A DNA stretch of 64,000 bases. Source: Cohnella sp. WQ 127256. Its GTDB lineage: Bacteria > Bacillota > Bacilli > Paenibacillales > Paenibacillaceae. Below, piece by piece: positions 34,201 to 42,710 of the stretch. The DNA is taken from NCBI RefSeq assembly GCF_024519285.1, contig NZ_JAMZCY010000003.1, forward strand, positions 186,001 through 250,000, written 5' to 3'. The notes under the pieces were generated by a model. That model saw only the letters and a program-made list of their open reading frames with translations. It did no database searches and was not told the origin of the DNA. Position numbers and translations under genes: made by a program. Within the stretch, counting starts at the first letter, position 1, and every line of letters begins with the position of its first letter.

Positions 34201-35124
34201 ATGGCTATTAAACCACTGGCATTGCAGCAAGGCGATACGGTGGGTATCGTAACATTGGGAAGTCCGCTTGATGCTAGCGTAATAGATGCTCGGGTCGCTT
34301 ATTTGCAGTCTATGGGACTGAATGTGATATTAGGTCGTTATGTGTATGCGCAGAATGGCTATCTTGCGGGAACGGCTCAAGAACGTGCTGAGGATCTCAT
34401 GAATATGTTTGCGAATAATAATGTGAGGTTGATTTTGCCGTCTCGAGGTGGAGTGGGTGTAGAAGGGATTTTACCTTATCTGGATTATGAGTATATTCGC
34501 CGGTACCCCAAAATAGTTAGCGGGTATAGCGATATTACCGTGTTATTAAATGCGTTGACCCAGTTTTCAGGTATTATAACCCTGCACAGTCTTCTGCTCA
34601 TCGACTTCAAACCAAGCACACCTCCCTATAACTTCGAGCAGTTTTTTTCTGCAACCTCCTCTATTGTCGTACCGCGTAGTATTAGTAATCCACCGGGTAG
34701 ACCACTCATACGAAAGGTTGCTGGATCCGTAAGTGGACCGCTTGTCGGTGGGAATTTGACTTCATTTGTTGGTTCTCTAGGCACTCCCTTTGAAGTGGAT
34801 ACAAGGGGGAAAATCCTGTTTCTTGAGGAAGTTCATGAGCCGGTGAATACGGTATATCGGTATGTAGAGCAGCTTAGGTTAGCTGGTAAGTTTAGCGACT
34901 GCCTCGGAATCATTATGGGCGAATGCACGGGGTGCCAAGATGCATACGGTCGCTCCTATGAGGATTTAATTAATGATTATATTGTGCCCCTCGGTAAGCC
35001 TTTGCTTACAAATTTCGCAACGGGACATGGGGTTTACAAAGCGGCAATCCCCATTGGGGCAATTGCCAACATGAACGCTAATAATGCTACAATCACTCTA
35101 CTGGAGCCAGCAATACGATACTAA
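34201..35124 (+). CDS. Peptidase S66 family (LD-carboxypeptidase / MccF-like)
   Basis: A 307-residue S66 serine peptidase. The nucleophile Ser lies in SGYSDIT (about residue 109), after the LPSRGGVG substrate loop; the Glu is in LFLEEVHEPVNTVYRYVEQL and the catalytic His in FATGHGVYKAAIPIG near 280. Family members cut L,D bonds in murein tetrapeptides during recycling, or detoxify microcin C-like aminoacyl nucleotides. No microcin genes are nearby, so the murein role is at least as likely. GGGGAGGGG precedes ATG 34201. Single gene. Confidence 0.9.
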   Translation: MAIKPLALQQGDTVGIVTLGSPLDASVIDARVAYLQSMGLNVILGRYVYAQNGYLAGTAQERAEDLMNMFANNNVRLILPSRGGVGVEGILPYLDYEYIRRYPKIVSGYSDITVLLNALTQFSGIITLHSLLLIDFKPSTPPYNFEQFFSATSSIVVPRSISNPPGRPLIRKVAGSVSGPLVGGNLTSFVGSLGTPFEVDTRGKILFLEEVHEPVNTVYRYVEQLRLAGKFSDCLGIIMGECTGCQDAYGRSYEDLINDYIVPLGKPLLTNFATGHGVYKAAIPIGAIANMNANNATITLLEPAIRY

Positions 35125-35244
35125 TCTAGCAAGGGATTTTGCAATTTAAGTAAAATCGAATAAACTTAAGAGATAACTCAGTCATCTCTCAGCATTGATT
35201 ACATGAATGAGATCGGTGTGAAGAGAATAAGAGGAGAGATAAAG

Positions 35245-35838
35245 ATGACAATAGTCAGTGAAATTCTTGAGTTTAACGAACAGTTTGTGGAGCAGAAAAG
35301 GTACGAGAAATATTTAACGGATAAGTTCCCGGATAAGAAGGTTGCTATCTTAACTTGTATGGACACACGTCTATTTGAACTATTGCCCAAAGCACTTAAC
35401 CTGCGTAACGGAGATGCGAAAATCATCAAAAATGCGGGTGCAATTTTGACGCAGCCATTCGGTAGTGCGATGCGAAGCATCTTGATCGCTATTCACGATA
35501 TGGGTGTTAAAGAAGTACTCGTGATCGGACATCATGGTTGTGGGATGACACAACTGGATTCGGTTTCCCTTGTAGAGAAGTTCAAAGCAAATGGGATATC
35601 GGATGAGGTGTTAGATACTCTAGAAAACTCAGGTATTCGCATGGAACGTTTCTTGAGAGGCTTCGATAGTCCTGAGGACGGGGTAAAGCATAGCATTCAG
35701 ATTATACGTAAGCACCCTCTTATGCCGAGCTTTGTCCCTGTTCATGGCTTCATCATGCATTCGGATACGGGTAAGCTTGAGCTTATTGATGATGGATATG
35801 CGGCAATTGAACCTTTGCGAGGGGATGAAGCGAAGTGA
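35245..35838 (+). CDS. Beta-class carbonic anhydrase-like protein
   Basis: A 197-residue beta-carbonic anhydrase. Zinc ligands are C38, H96 and C99 (CMDTR and HHGCG), with the D40-x-R42 dyad intact, so it should interconvert CO2 and bicarbonate. Length fits the short prokaryotic branch (Bacillus YtiB-like). AGGAGAG precedes ATG 35245; the in-frame ATG 35203 has no ribosome site. Its stop overlaps the GTG start of the following aldo/keto reductase by four bases (GTGA), so the two are co-translated, though no metabolic link is obvious. Confidence 0.92.
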   Translation: MTIVSEILEFNEQFVEQKRYEKYLTDKFPDKKVAILTCMDTRLFELLPKALNLRNGDAKIIKNAGAILTQPFGSAMRSILIAIHDMGVKEVLVIGHHGCGMTQLDSVSLVEKFKANGISDEVLDTLENSGIRMERFLRGFDSPEDGVKHSIQIIRKHPLMPSFVPVHGFIMHSDTGKLELIDDGYAAIEPLRGDEAK

Positions 35839-36779
35839 AGTACCGTAAGCTGGGGAAAAACGGACCTGAAATATCTGTCATCGGTTTTGGCTCATGGGCA
35901 ATCGGTGGTGGGGGTTGGGCTAGTGCATGGGGAAGTCAAGACGATCAGCTATCTATCGATAGCGTGCGCGCTGCTCTAGATGCGGGTGTGAACTTCTACG
36001 ATACAGCGGCCGTCTATGGACTAGGTCACTCTGAAGAAGTGATAGGACAAGCCCTTAAGAGTGATCGCGATAAGGTCATCTTAGCGACGAAATGCGGTTT
36101 AGTCTGGAATGAGGATAAAGAGGTATCGAGAAGTGGTTTGTATGAGTCAATCCTCCGCGAAGCAGATGCTTCCTTACGTCGTTTAGGTACGAATTATATC
36201 GATTTATACCAAATGCACTGGCCTGCCGAGGACGCCCCTGCTGAACAAACAATGCAGGCGATGGACAAGCTAGTGCAAGACGGGAAGGTTCGGTATGTTG
36301 GGGTTAGCAATTACGATGTTCCACTCTTGGAGAAGTCGCTAACTGTGCGCCACGTCGATTCTTTGCAACCGCCGTATTCGATTCTCAGACCCGCGATTGA
36401 GAAGGACATTCTACCTTACTGCCAAGAGAATGGAATTGGTGTAGTTGCCTACAGTCCTCTAACGTCGGGATTGTTGTCGGGCAATTACACCTACGATACC
36501 AAGTTTGAGGATGACGATTGGAGATCTCGTAATAAGGCGCATATCGGTGAAGGATTAAGGAGTAATGTGGATCGTGCGGAGAAGCTAAAGGCTATTGCAG
36601 CAAGATTCGATATCACTCTACCTCAGCTAGCTATCGCTTATGTGCTTGCACATCCAGCATTAACTAGCGCATTAGTGGGTGTAAGAAAGCCGAGTCATAT
36701 TTTGAGTGTTTTAGCTGCTGTAGATGTTGAATTAGATGAAGCAACACTAGCGGAGATTCGTAATATAGCCATCGCATAG
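35835..36779 (+). CDS. Aldo/keto reductase
   Basis: A 314-residue NADPH-dependent (beta/alpha)8 reductase. The catalytic tetrad is complete: D56 and Y61 (NFYDTAAVYG), K86 (LATKCG) and H128 (YQMHWP). The family reduces aldehydes or ketones of sugars and xenobiotics; the sequence GFGSWAIGGGGWASAWG fits the YajO/IolS-like branch. GTG start in a four-base overlap with the carbonic anhydrase stop. A very strong hairpin terminates the pair. Confidence 0.92.
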   Translation: MKYRKLGKNGPEISVIGFGSWAIGGGGWASAWGSQDDQLSIDSVRAALDAGVNFYDTAAVYGLGHSEEVIGQALKSDRDKVILATKCGLVWNEDKEVSRSGLYESILREADASLRRLGTNYIDLYQMHWPAEDAPAEQTMQAMDKLVQDGKVRYVGVSNYDVPLLEKSLTVRHVDSLQPPYSILRPAIEKDILPYCQENGIGVVAYSPLTSGLLSGNYTYDTKFEDDDWRSRNKAHIGEGLRSNVDRAEKLKAIAARFDITLPQLAIAYVLAHPALTSALVGVRKPSHILSVLAAVDVELDEATLAEIRNIAIA

Positions 36780-36831
36780 CACCTATGAAAAAGAGCCTAG
36801 ATCATGAGATCTAGGCTCTTTTTCATAGGTG
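36780..36831. terminator. Perfect 24-bp-stem bidirectional terminator
   Basis: Bases 36780-36803 pair without mismatch with 36808-36831 around a four-base loop (ATGA). The stem includes AAAAAGAGCCTAGATC and its complement with five T, so it terminates on both strands. It begins one base after the AKR stop codon. Confidence 0.9.
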
Positions 36832-36907
36832 AACTTACTTTGTTCAGAATTTGTTAAGTTTTGTCGGGTATGATTGAAAAAAAGATCAGGCTCGGAGGGA
36901 GAACGGA

Positions 36908-37270
36908 ATGGCGAAAATCATGGTAGTCGACGATGCAGCATTTTTGCGGGCGATACTTAAGGATATATTGGTTACGGGTGGGCATGAAGTTGTATTCGAA
37001 GCGAAGAATGGACAAGAAGCTGTTGAAAAATATAAATCGATGCGCCCAGACATCGTGACGATGGACATCACGATGCCTGTCATGGAGGGGATAGAAGCCG
37101 TCAAGGAAATACGGAAGCTTGATCCAGAGGCAAATATCGTCATGTGCTCCGCGATGGGACAACGAAACCTTATTATTGAAGCCATTCAAAGTGGTGCCAA
37201 GGATTTTATCATCAAACCGTTCCAAACGAATCGAGTACTAGAAGCCATAGACAAGGCGTTCGTGAATTAG
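36908..37270 (+). CDS. Solitary CheY-like response regulator
   Basis: A 120-residue receiver domain with no output domain. Phosphorylation site D53, acidic pair D8/D9, S81 and K103 are all present (VDDAAFLRAIL, IVTMDITMPVMEG, VMCSAMGQ, IIKPF). The sequence is closest in style to CheY of the flagellar switch. CGGAGGG-type site precedes ATG 36908. No chemotaxis or flagellar genes are in the window, so the partner kinase is elsewhere. Confidence 0.93.
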   Translation: MAKIMVVDDAAFLRAILKDILVTGGHEVVFEAKNGQEAVEKYKSMRPDIVTMDITMPVMEGIEAVKEIRKLDPEANIVMCSAMGQRNLIIEAIQSGAKDFIIKPFQTNRVLEAIDKAFVN

Positions 37271-37412
37271 CTTCGACGATCGCTCCATTGTGTAAGACAA
37301 TTGATGAAGCGGTGGTTAAACCACTCCAACCCGACTCGTTATCGTAAACCCTCGTACCCACTTTGCTCAATGTGCAGCTAAGTGGAATTTTGTATGCCCT
37401 CATCTATACGTG

Positions 37413-37455
37413 GCCCATTAGCTTTCTACGAAAGGCTAACGGGGCGATCCCCTTT
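37413..37455 (+). terminator. Hairpin after cheY-like gene, possible terminator
   Basis: GCCC-ATTAGC (37413-37422) pairs with GCTAAC-GGGGC (37435-37445), with an inner TTTC/GAAA stem, and CCCTTTTTATT follows. It lies 140 nt after the stop codon. The 37271-37535 gap otherwise shows only short chance-level hairpins. Confidence 0.55.
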
Positions 37456-37524
37456 TTATTGGAAAAACAGAAAGAGAAATAGGAGCCGTGTTGAAATCCG
37501 ACTTCTTCGGCAATCCGACTGACG

Positions 37525-37558
37525 GGCCGATTCGGTTACACCGAATGGGCTCTTTTTT
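37525..37558 (+). terminator. Terminator overlapping the end of gerB
   Basis: ATTCGGT (37530-37536) pairs with ACCGAAT (37540-37546), extended by a mismatched GGCC/GGGC outer stem, then TCTTTTTTT. It serves plus-strand transcription and its 3' half is inside the coding end of the facing germination gene. Confidence 0.6.
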
Positions 37559-38636
37559 TACGGCGAAATAGGTGGACGATCATAAGGACGAGTGGAATGA
37601 CTAGGGCATAGGTGAAATCCCAGAGAGGCCAATAATTCGTAAGAAAATAATCATAGTAGATGATGTTTGGTGAAATGGCATAAGCAAGACCAAAAAACAA
37701 GAACGCCGAAGGCATGAGAAGAATTCGCTCGTTCCTCAAGTGGAATAACTGGGAAAATCCCGTCAAGAATGCATAAGCGTATAATATCGTTTTAAAAAAA
37801 ATCGATATAATCCAAATGATGGCAAGAAAGGCTTCTACGCGTTCCAAGAAGCCTCCGATACTTATCTTTTTGGCAAGTGCGTAGGTCGGATAGGTTTGAT
37901 GAGCAGTGATGTAAGGACCAAGAACGAGAATGCAAATTAGGATTACTGCAGTGATTGCAATTCCCCCTAAAGCTGTCGCAAGGATAAAATCTCTGTTGGT
38001 ATGCTTATTCCGAGTGACAAGAGGAAATAGCATCAGGAAGACAGTTAATTCTGCATAGGGAAACACGATCACGTAGATCGAGCCTTGCAGGATCGGCATG
38101 AATCCATGACCCATGATTGGCAGTAGCCGATCTATCTCGATTTTGGGGGCAAGGCATATAAGGAGTACCACGAAAAAGATAACGAACCAGGGAAACAACA
38201 GCTCTGCCGTCCTAGCAATTGTTTCGATTCCGCTGTAAAGAGCCCACATCAGCAAAATAACGAGTAGCAGGTGAATAGCTCTTAGGGGAGTTTCGGGCAT
38301 GATCTGCGTGGTGATGAAATCCCCGATTTCTCTTGTCATGGCCGCAGCATTTAACAAAAAGTAAAGGAGGAAGAGGGAGGACATGATCCCGCCCATCCAT
38401 TTGCCAAGCAGAGTGCGGTTGAATTGGACTAAGGTTGCATGAGGATGTAAACGGCTTAAAAAGTAAATCAGCCCGGCTAGCAGTGTCCCTAGGACAACAC
38501 CTAATAGACCGCTAATCCAAGCATCCTCTTTAGCGAAATGTGCCACTAGAGAGGGAGCGATCAATATAGAGTCCCCTATAACGACCAATAGGACGAGTAT
38601 CGCCATTTGCTGCACGCTAATCTTGCCATTGTTCAA
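37536..38636 (-). CDS. Spore germination receptor permease subunit (GerB family)
   Basis: A 366-residue membrane protein with ten helices of the GerAB/ArcD/ProY (APC-like) family, the ligand-binding subunit of the nutrient germinant receptor in the spore inner membrane. Seen: ISVQQMAILVLLVVIGDSILIAP, the conserved helix 3-4 region AAAMTREIGDFITTQIMPETPLRAIHLLLV, and SIYVIVFPYAELTVFLMLFPLV. TTG 38636 is preceded by AGGGGAGG. Last gene of the ger operon; its end overlaps a terminator of the other strand. Confidence 0.92.
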   Translation of the reverse strand: MNNGKISVQQMAILVLLVVIGDSILIAPSLVAHFAKEDAWISGLLGVVLGTLLAGLIYFLSRLHPHATLVQFNRTLLGKWMGGIMSSLFLLYFLLNAAAMTREIGDFITTQIMPETPLRAIHLLLVILLMWALYSGIETIARTAELLFPWFVIFFVVLLICLAPKIEIDRLLPIMGHGFMPILQGSIYVIVFPYAELTVFLMLFPLVTRNKHTNRDFILATALGGIAITAVILICILVLGPYITAHQTYPTYALAKKISIGGFLERVEAFLAIIWIISIFFKTILYAYAFLTGFSQLFHLRNERILLMPSAFLFFGLAYAISPNIIYYDYFLTNYWPLWDFTYALVIPLVLMIVHLFRRKKRAHSV

Positions 38637-38651
38637 TGCGATGCCTCCCCT

Positions 38652-38894
38652 TTAGTGAAAGAAATAAGCAAACCAATCTATCAAAGGCTTATATATGGAG
38701 ATCAAGAAATTAAGCGGGCTTGATATACGAGTCAACCGAATGGCAAGAACGCTTAATGTCGTTCCTGTGATTAGCAACAGGAGGTATAAGAGGGTTTCTC
38801 TACTCCACCGTTTGCGGATTAATGAGGGGAGCTCGATGACACTAATCATTAGAGCGACCAGTACGACGAAAATGGACCCGAACATGATCTTCAC
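38652..38894 (-). CDS. Small two-helix membrane protein in the ger operon
   Basis: An 80-residue protein with two membrane helices (FGSIFVVLVALMISVIELPSL and LLYLLLLITGTTLSVLAIRL) and an aromatic C-terminus. GTG 38894 overlaps the gerC stop in GTGA, and gerB starts 15 bp after its stop. Small fourth subunits (GerD-like D subunits) accompany some germinant receptors and tune their activity; this could be one, by position and topology only. Confidence 0.75.
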   Translation of the reverse strand: MKIMFGSIFVVLVALMISVIELPSLIRKRWSRETLLYLLLLITGTTLSVLAIRLTRISSPLNFLISIYKPLIDWFAYFFH

Positions 38895-40093
38895 CCCTTG
38901 ATGTCTTGAACAAAAGAGTTCCCCGTCGTACCCGTTCTTCGAATAAAAAATTCGACTTTATACTTCACTTGTAACTGACTGAATAAGTCCTCCCAATGTT
39001 TTGATGCTGTGGACCAATATTTGGGATCGCTTCGGTAAATGGCTTGTCCAAATCCGAAGATATCCGAATTGTAGCGTGTTTGCGCCGTTTTTACGGATTT
39101 CTTCATGAGATCGATCGTTTTTTGCATGGCTTGGTTTTCCAAATATTTAATCGTCATTGGATCTTGGATATCGAGCTTGCAATTGACTTCAGCGATATTA
39201 GCTTCTGTTTTTACTTGAACGTGAATAGTTGGTTCGCCACTAATGACTTTCCCTTTGACTTTGGTTTTCGAACGCAAGAGCTCGAGTGTGATTGAACCAC
39301 CGTTAGGACAAGCGATGTTAGACGCGGTGCTCCTGATATTGTCCATGATAATGTTATAGCCCTTGCTCTCGTCTCTATTTAACCAACCGATGAGGCGTGG
39401 GCCCTTAAATACCGCCAAATCCGACAAGGTTAGGGTGGCGGAGGGCTCGATTTGTTTGATGTTAGTTTGCGTTTCTCCAAGCTTGGGCTCACCTTTAATG
39501 ATCACGCCGGTCAGAACAGGGTGCTGTCCTTCCGTAACCATTTGGGAAATCAATTTATCTAGGGTAAAGGCAGTCGTAGGTGCCCACGCTTTGGAGGAAG
39601 TATCCAAGGAGGCAAACAATTTGTTCGCGGGAATTTTCTCCAGCGGTGTCAAGATCTTAAGCACGCTTTCTGCTGTAGTTCCACGGGCAATCATAATGTA
39701 ATAATCTGTTCTATTTTCCGCGTCCCTGGAGAAAAGGTCTAATACTTTATCGATGCCATCTCGCGCTAGTGATTCCCCGATGATGAGCACGCGGATATGC
39801 GAACCGTATATTTTCCTGGGACTGTTAACCGTCATGGTTCGATAGGCTTCGAAGAGAGAAGGGGCGGTTGCCTTATACATCACGACGGGGGAACGTTCAG
39901 TCGAGGAGCTCTTGGCAGCGGCTACTTCGCCGGGATCTACAACCTGCACGGAAAGTTTGTATTGATCCCCGATTTTATCGATACCTGTGCCTAGCTGAAT
40001 GGCGAGCGTGTTTAACTCTCGCCGATTCCAGCAGCCTGTCGTGAATAAGGCGATAAGAAGGACGAATAACAGGATAAACGCTAGTCGTTTCAT
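38891..40093 (-). CDS. Spore germination receptor lipoprotein subunit (GerC family)
   Basis: A 400-residue Ger(x)C lipoprotein: signal KRLAFILLFVLLIALFTTGC (lipobox TTGC), then WNRRELNTLAIQLGTGIDK, characteristic of the family, and the three-domain body. It attaches to the outer face of the spore inner membrane as part of the receptor. It follows gerA by 18 bp and overlaps the small membrane gene by four. Confidence 0.94.
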   Translation of the reverse strand: MKRLAFILLFVLLIALFTTGCWNRRELNTLAIQLGTGIDKIGDQYKLSVQVVDPGEVAAAKSSSTERSPVVMYKATAPSLFEAYRTMTVNSPRKIYGSHIRVLIIGESLARDGIDKVLDLFSRDAENRTDYYIMIARGTTAESVLKILTPLEKIPANKLFASLDTSSKAWAPTTAFTLDKLISQMVTEGQHPVLTGVIIKGEPKLGETQTNIKQIEPSATLTLSDLAVFKGPRLIGWLNRDESKGYNIIMDNIRSTASNIACPNGGSITLELLRSKTKVKGKVISGEPTIHVQVKTEANIAEVNCKLDIQDPMTIKYLENQAMQKTIDLMKKSVKTAQTRYNSDIFGFGQAIYRSDPKYWSTASKHWEDLFSQLQVKYKVEFFIRRTGTTGNSFVQDIKG

Positions 40094-40111
40094 TGGGGGC
40101 TGTTTCCTTTG

Positions 40112-41596
40112 CTATTTGACTTGTTTTTGTCTTTTGATATTTTTCTTATTTACTAAGAGCGGCCTTGTCAATAGGCGCGGCCATGGTAACCGGAACAGAG
40201 TATCCTTTTGATCTTGTGCAATGAAGGGGGCAAGTGGCGACATATAAGGGATCCCGAAAGAACTCAAATTGCAGAGATGGAAGATGAGCCCGAATATTCC
40301 GATCAAGATTCCGAAAATGCCAAAGGAAGCGGCTAGGCCCATGAAAATAAAGCGAAGCATCCGTACCGAGATAGACATGCTTCCGGAGGGCATCACATAG
40401 CTGGATATGGCAGTGATGGAAACGATAATGACCATCACGGCGGATATGATACCGGCTTGTACGGCAGCTTGGCCAATGACGAGGGTGCCAACAATGGATA
40501 CAGCCTGTCCTACCGTTCTCGGCATCCGCACCCCTGCTTCGCGTAAGATCTCATAAGTGACTTCCATGAGCAACGCCTCAATGAAGGCGGGGAAGGGCAC
40601 GCCTTCCCGTTGAGAAGCCAAATTAATGAGCAAGCTCGTAGGGAGCATCTCCTGATGGAAAGTCGTAATGGCGATATACAAGGAAGGTGCGAATAGGGCG
40701 ATACAGAAGGCTAAATACCTCATGAGCCGGATAAGGCTACTGATGTCGGACCGTTGGGCATAGTCTTCTGATGACTGGAAGAAGTGAATGAATAGACCGG
40801 GAACGAGCAGTACGAACGGAGTTCCGTCGACAACAATGGCCACTCTGCCCTCGAGCAACCCTGCAGCGATTGTATCGGGCCGTTCGCTGTTATAGACCGT
40901 AGGGAAGGGCGTGTAGGTTTTATCTTGAATAAACTCCTCGATATATCCGCTCTCGAGTATGCCGTCGATATTGATCTTTTTCAGACGCGCTCTAACTTCA
41001 TTCAAGACTTTGTCGCTAGCTATAGAAGAGATATACAAAATGGATACTTTTGTTTGGGTTACGTTCCCTATGGAGGAGGATTCGAGCCAGAGGTTGGGGT
41101 CTTTGATTTTACGCCGGATTAACGCGATGTTCGTCTGGGAATTTTCCGTAAAAGCTTCCATCGGGCCTCTGACGACCGATTGTGTGAGAGGCTCCGTGAC
41201 GTTTCTTTCCTCCAAGCCGGCCACTTTAATGCGGATGCAATCCCTTTTTTCCTCAAGCAGCAAGATCGCGTTCCCCGACAAGAGGTGCTTGATCAGCTCT
41301 TCGGAGTTGCCCGAAATCTCCATTTCTCCGGCCCCCAAGACTTCTTCAACTAGGAGCTCCAACAGATTTTGTTTGGAAGGTAACACAACGTTAAGATCCT
41401 TAAACTTTACAGACATCAAGGGCTTGATAACGAAATCATGAAGAGATTGGACATCTACTAATCCATCCATATATAAGATGGCAGCCGGTACAGTGTTGGA
41501 GATTTTCATTTCTCTGATGATTAAATCCGGACTTTGCCCCAAAGCTTCTCGAAAGAGGTTGATATGATTTCGATGTTGTGCGGATCCGGAACCCAT
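40112..41596 (-). CDS. Spore germination receptor subunit (GerA family)
   Basis: A 494-residue GerA-family subunit: a hydrophilic N-terminal half, conserved VVDGTPFVLLVPGLFIHFFQSSEDYAQR, and a membrane part (from about residue 290: FCIALFAPSLYIAITTFHQEMLPTSLL, VSIVGTLVIGQAAVQAGIISAVMVIIVSITAISSYVMPS). The C-terminus is basic. ATG 41596 follows GGAG at ten bases. First gene of a gerA-gerC-orf-gerB operon and preceded by a sigma-G-like promoter. Confidence 0.95.
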   Translation of the reverse strand: MGSGSAQHRNHINLFREALGQSPDLIIREMKISNTVPAAILYMDGLVDVQSLHDFVIKPLMSVKFKDLNVVLPSKQNLLELLVEEVLGAGEMEISGNSEELIKHLLSGNAILLLEEKRDCIRIKVAGLEERNVTEPLTQSVVRGPMEAFTENSQTNIALIRRKIKDPNLWLESSSIGNVTQTKVSILYISSIASDKVLNEVRARLKKINIDGILESGYIEEFIQDKTYTPFPTVYNSERPDTIAAGLLEGRVAIVVDGTPFVLLVPGLFIHFFQSSEDYAQRSDISSLIRLMRYLAFCIALFAPSLYIAITTFHQEMLPTSLLINLASQREGVPFPAFIEALLMEVTYEILREAGVRMPRTVGQAVSIVGTLVIGQAAVQAGIISAVMVIIVSITAISSYVMPSGSMSISVRMLRFIFMGLAASFGIFGILIGIFGLIFHLCNLSSFGIPYMSPLAPFIAQDQKDTLFRLPWPRLLTRPLLVNKKNIKRQKQVK

Positions 41597-41654
41597 GAAC
41601 TTTCAACTCCATTTTGTCGACTAAGGAAAATTGTGGCTACAATAGCGGTTTTCC

Positions 41655-41683
41655 TATTATGTTCAACATGGGATGGGTTATGC
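41655..41683 (-). promoter_or_regulatory. Sigma-G-type forespore promoter of the ger operon
   Basis: On the minus strand GCATA (-35, plus-strand 41679-41683) and CATAATA (-10, plus-strand 41655-41661) are separated by 17 bp. The Bacillus sigma-G consensus is GHATR then CATWHTA at 17-18 bp, so both elements match fully. The start would be near 41648, about 50 bp before gerA. This agrees with known forespore transcription of ger operons. Confidence 0.75.
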
Positions 41684-41708
41684 ATGACAATCAGTAAAGA
41701 GATAGGGG

Positions 41709-42575
41709 TTAAGTTGAGGATTTTCGGAATTCGCTTGGTGTCATCCCGGCTACGCGCTTGAAAACGGCAAGAAATGAAGAAATGTCTTTGTATCCGACCA
41801 TTTCGGCAATGGCGCTAATTTTGAAAGGAGTATTCCTTAATAACTCACAGCTCTTCTGAACACGTAGCGATTGAAGAAAGCTGACGAAGGATTGCTCAGT
41901 GTACCGTGCGAATAAGCGCTGAAGATGCCGTTCACTCCAGCGGCTGATTGCCGATAGATGCTTTAGCGACAGCTCTTGGGACAGATTCTGTTCCATGTAA
42001 GTGAGTAGATGATCGAATTGGGTAAGTTGACGAGTCGAATTGGATTCAGGCTGCTGCTTCAACCGATGAATGAGGATAAGTAGCTGTAAAAGCAACGTAT
42101 TTAAAAATTCGGTTGAGCCTTCTCTAGGCAATGCATATTCACGGTGCAGCGTTAGGAAGAGCTTCTCGATCGTATCACTTGGATCGGTGAGGTAGAAGTA
42201 AGTCATATTTCCTTCATGAATAGCTGAAATTAGAAGCTTGATCTTATGATCCGAAGTGAAACCACTTAGCTTTAATAGGAGTTGAGGGGGGAATATGCAG
42301 TTATAGACGATAAGCGAATGTTTATTGCTGTCGGTGGATACAGGACGGAAAACATGAGGAATTCCTATCGGGATGAAGAAGATTTGACCTTTCCGCACCT
42401 CGTGGACATCGTTATTGATATGGTGGAAGCCATTGCCTTCAGCAATGTAAGCAAACTCGATGAAGTCGTGATCATGGACTGGGGCTGTGAAGTTTTCTGT
42501 TACGCGATTAATGTATAGAAGTAAATCATCATGAAAAAGACCTTCACCCTTTAAAGTTTCATTAGATCTTTTCAT
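41709..42575 (-). CDS. AraC-family regulator, probable activator of the rhamnosidase operon
   Basis: A 288-residue AraC regulator: cupin N-domain (HDHDFIEFAYIAEGNGFHHINNDVHEVRKGQIFFIPIGIPHVF) and C-terminal double helix-turn-helix (LSLKHLSAISRWSERHLQRLFARY; ISAIAEMVGYKDISSFLAVFKRVAGMTPSEFRK). The cupin HDHDF/GEN-type start is like RhaS/RhaR sugar sensors. AAGGAG precedes ATG 42575 at six bases. It is divergent, with a 135-bp gap, from the GH78 alpha-L-rhamnosidase operon; L-rhamnose or an oligosaccharide is a plausible ligand. Confidence 0.92.
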   Translation of the reverse strand: MKRSNETLKGEGLFHDDLLLYINRVTENFTAPVHDHDFIEFAYIAEGNGFHHINNDVHEVRKGQIFFIPIGIPHVFRPVSTDSNKHSLIVYNCIFPPQLLLKLSGFTSDHKIKLLISAIHEGNMTYFYLTDPSDTIEKLFLTLHREYALPREGSTEFLNTLLLQLLILIHRLKQQPESNSTRQLTQFDHLLTYMEQNLSQELSLKHLSAISRWSERHLQRLFARYTEQSFVSFLQSLRVQKSCELLRNTPFKISAIAEMVGYKDISSFLAVFKRVAGMTPSEFRKSST

Positions 42576-42710
42576 TTGGAGCTCCTTCCTATCGAGACAA
42601 TAATGTCTGTTTAACCGATATAAACTGTCCGTTATACCGCAATAATAAAAGTCGGCTCCATTATATCATAGGAAACAAAAGATTGTATTCTGAGAGGAGC
42701 TTATTGAAAC

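Noticed and set aside
34201..35124. Microcin C self-immunity (MccF) role for the S66 peptidase
   Set aside because: No microcin or nucleotide-peptide genes are nearby; murein recycling is the simpler reading.
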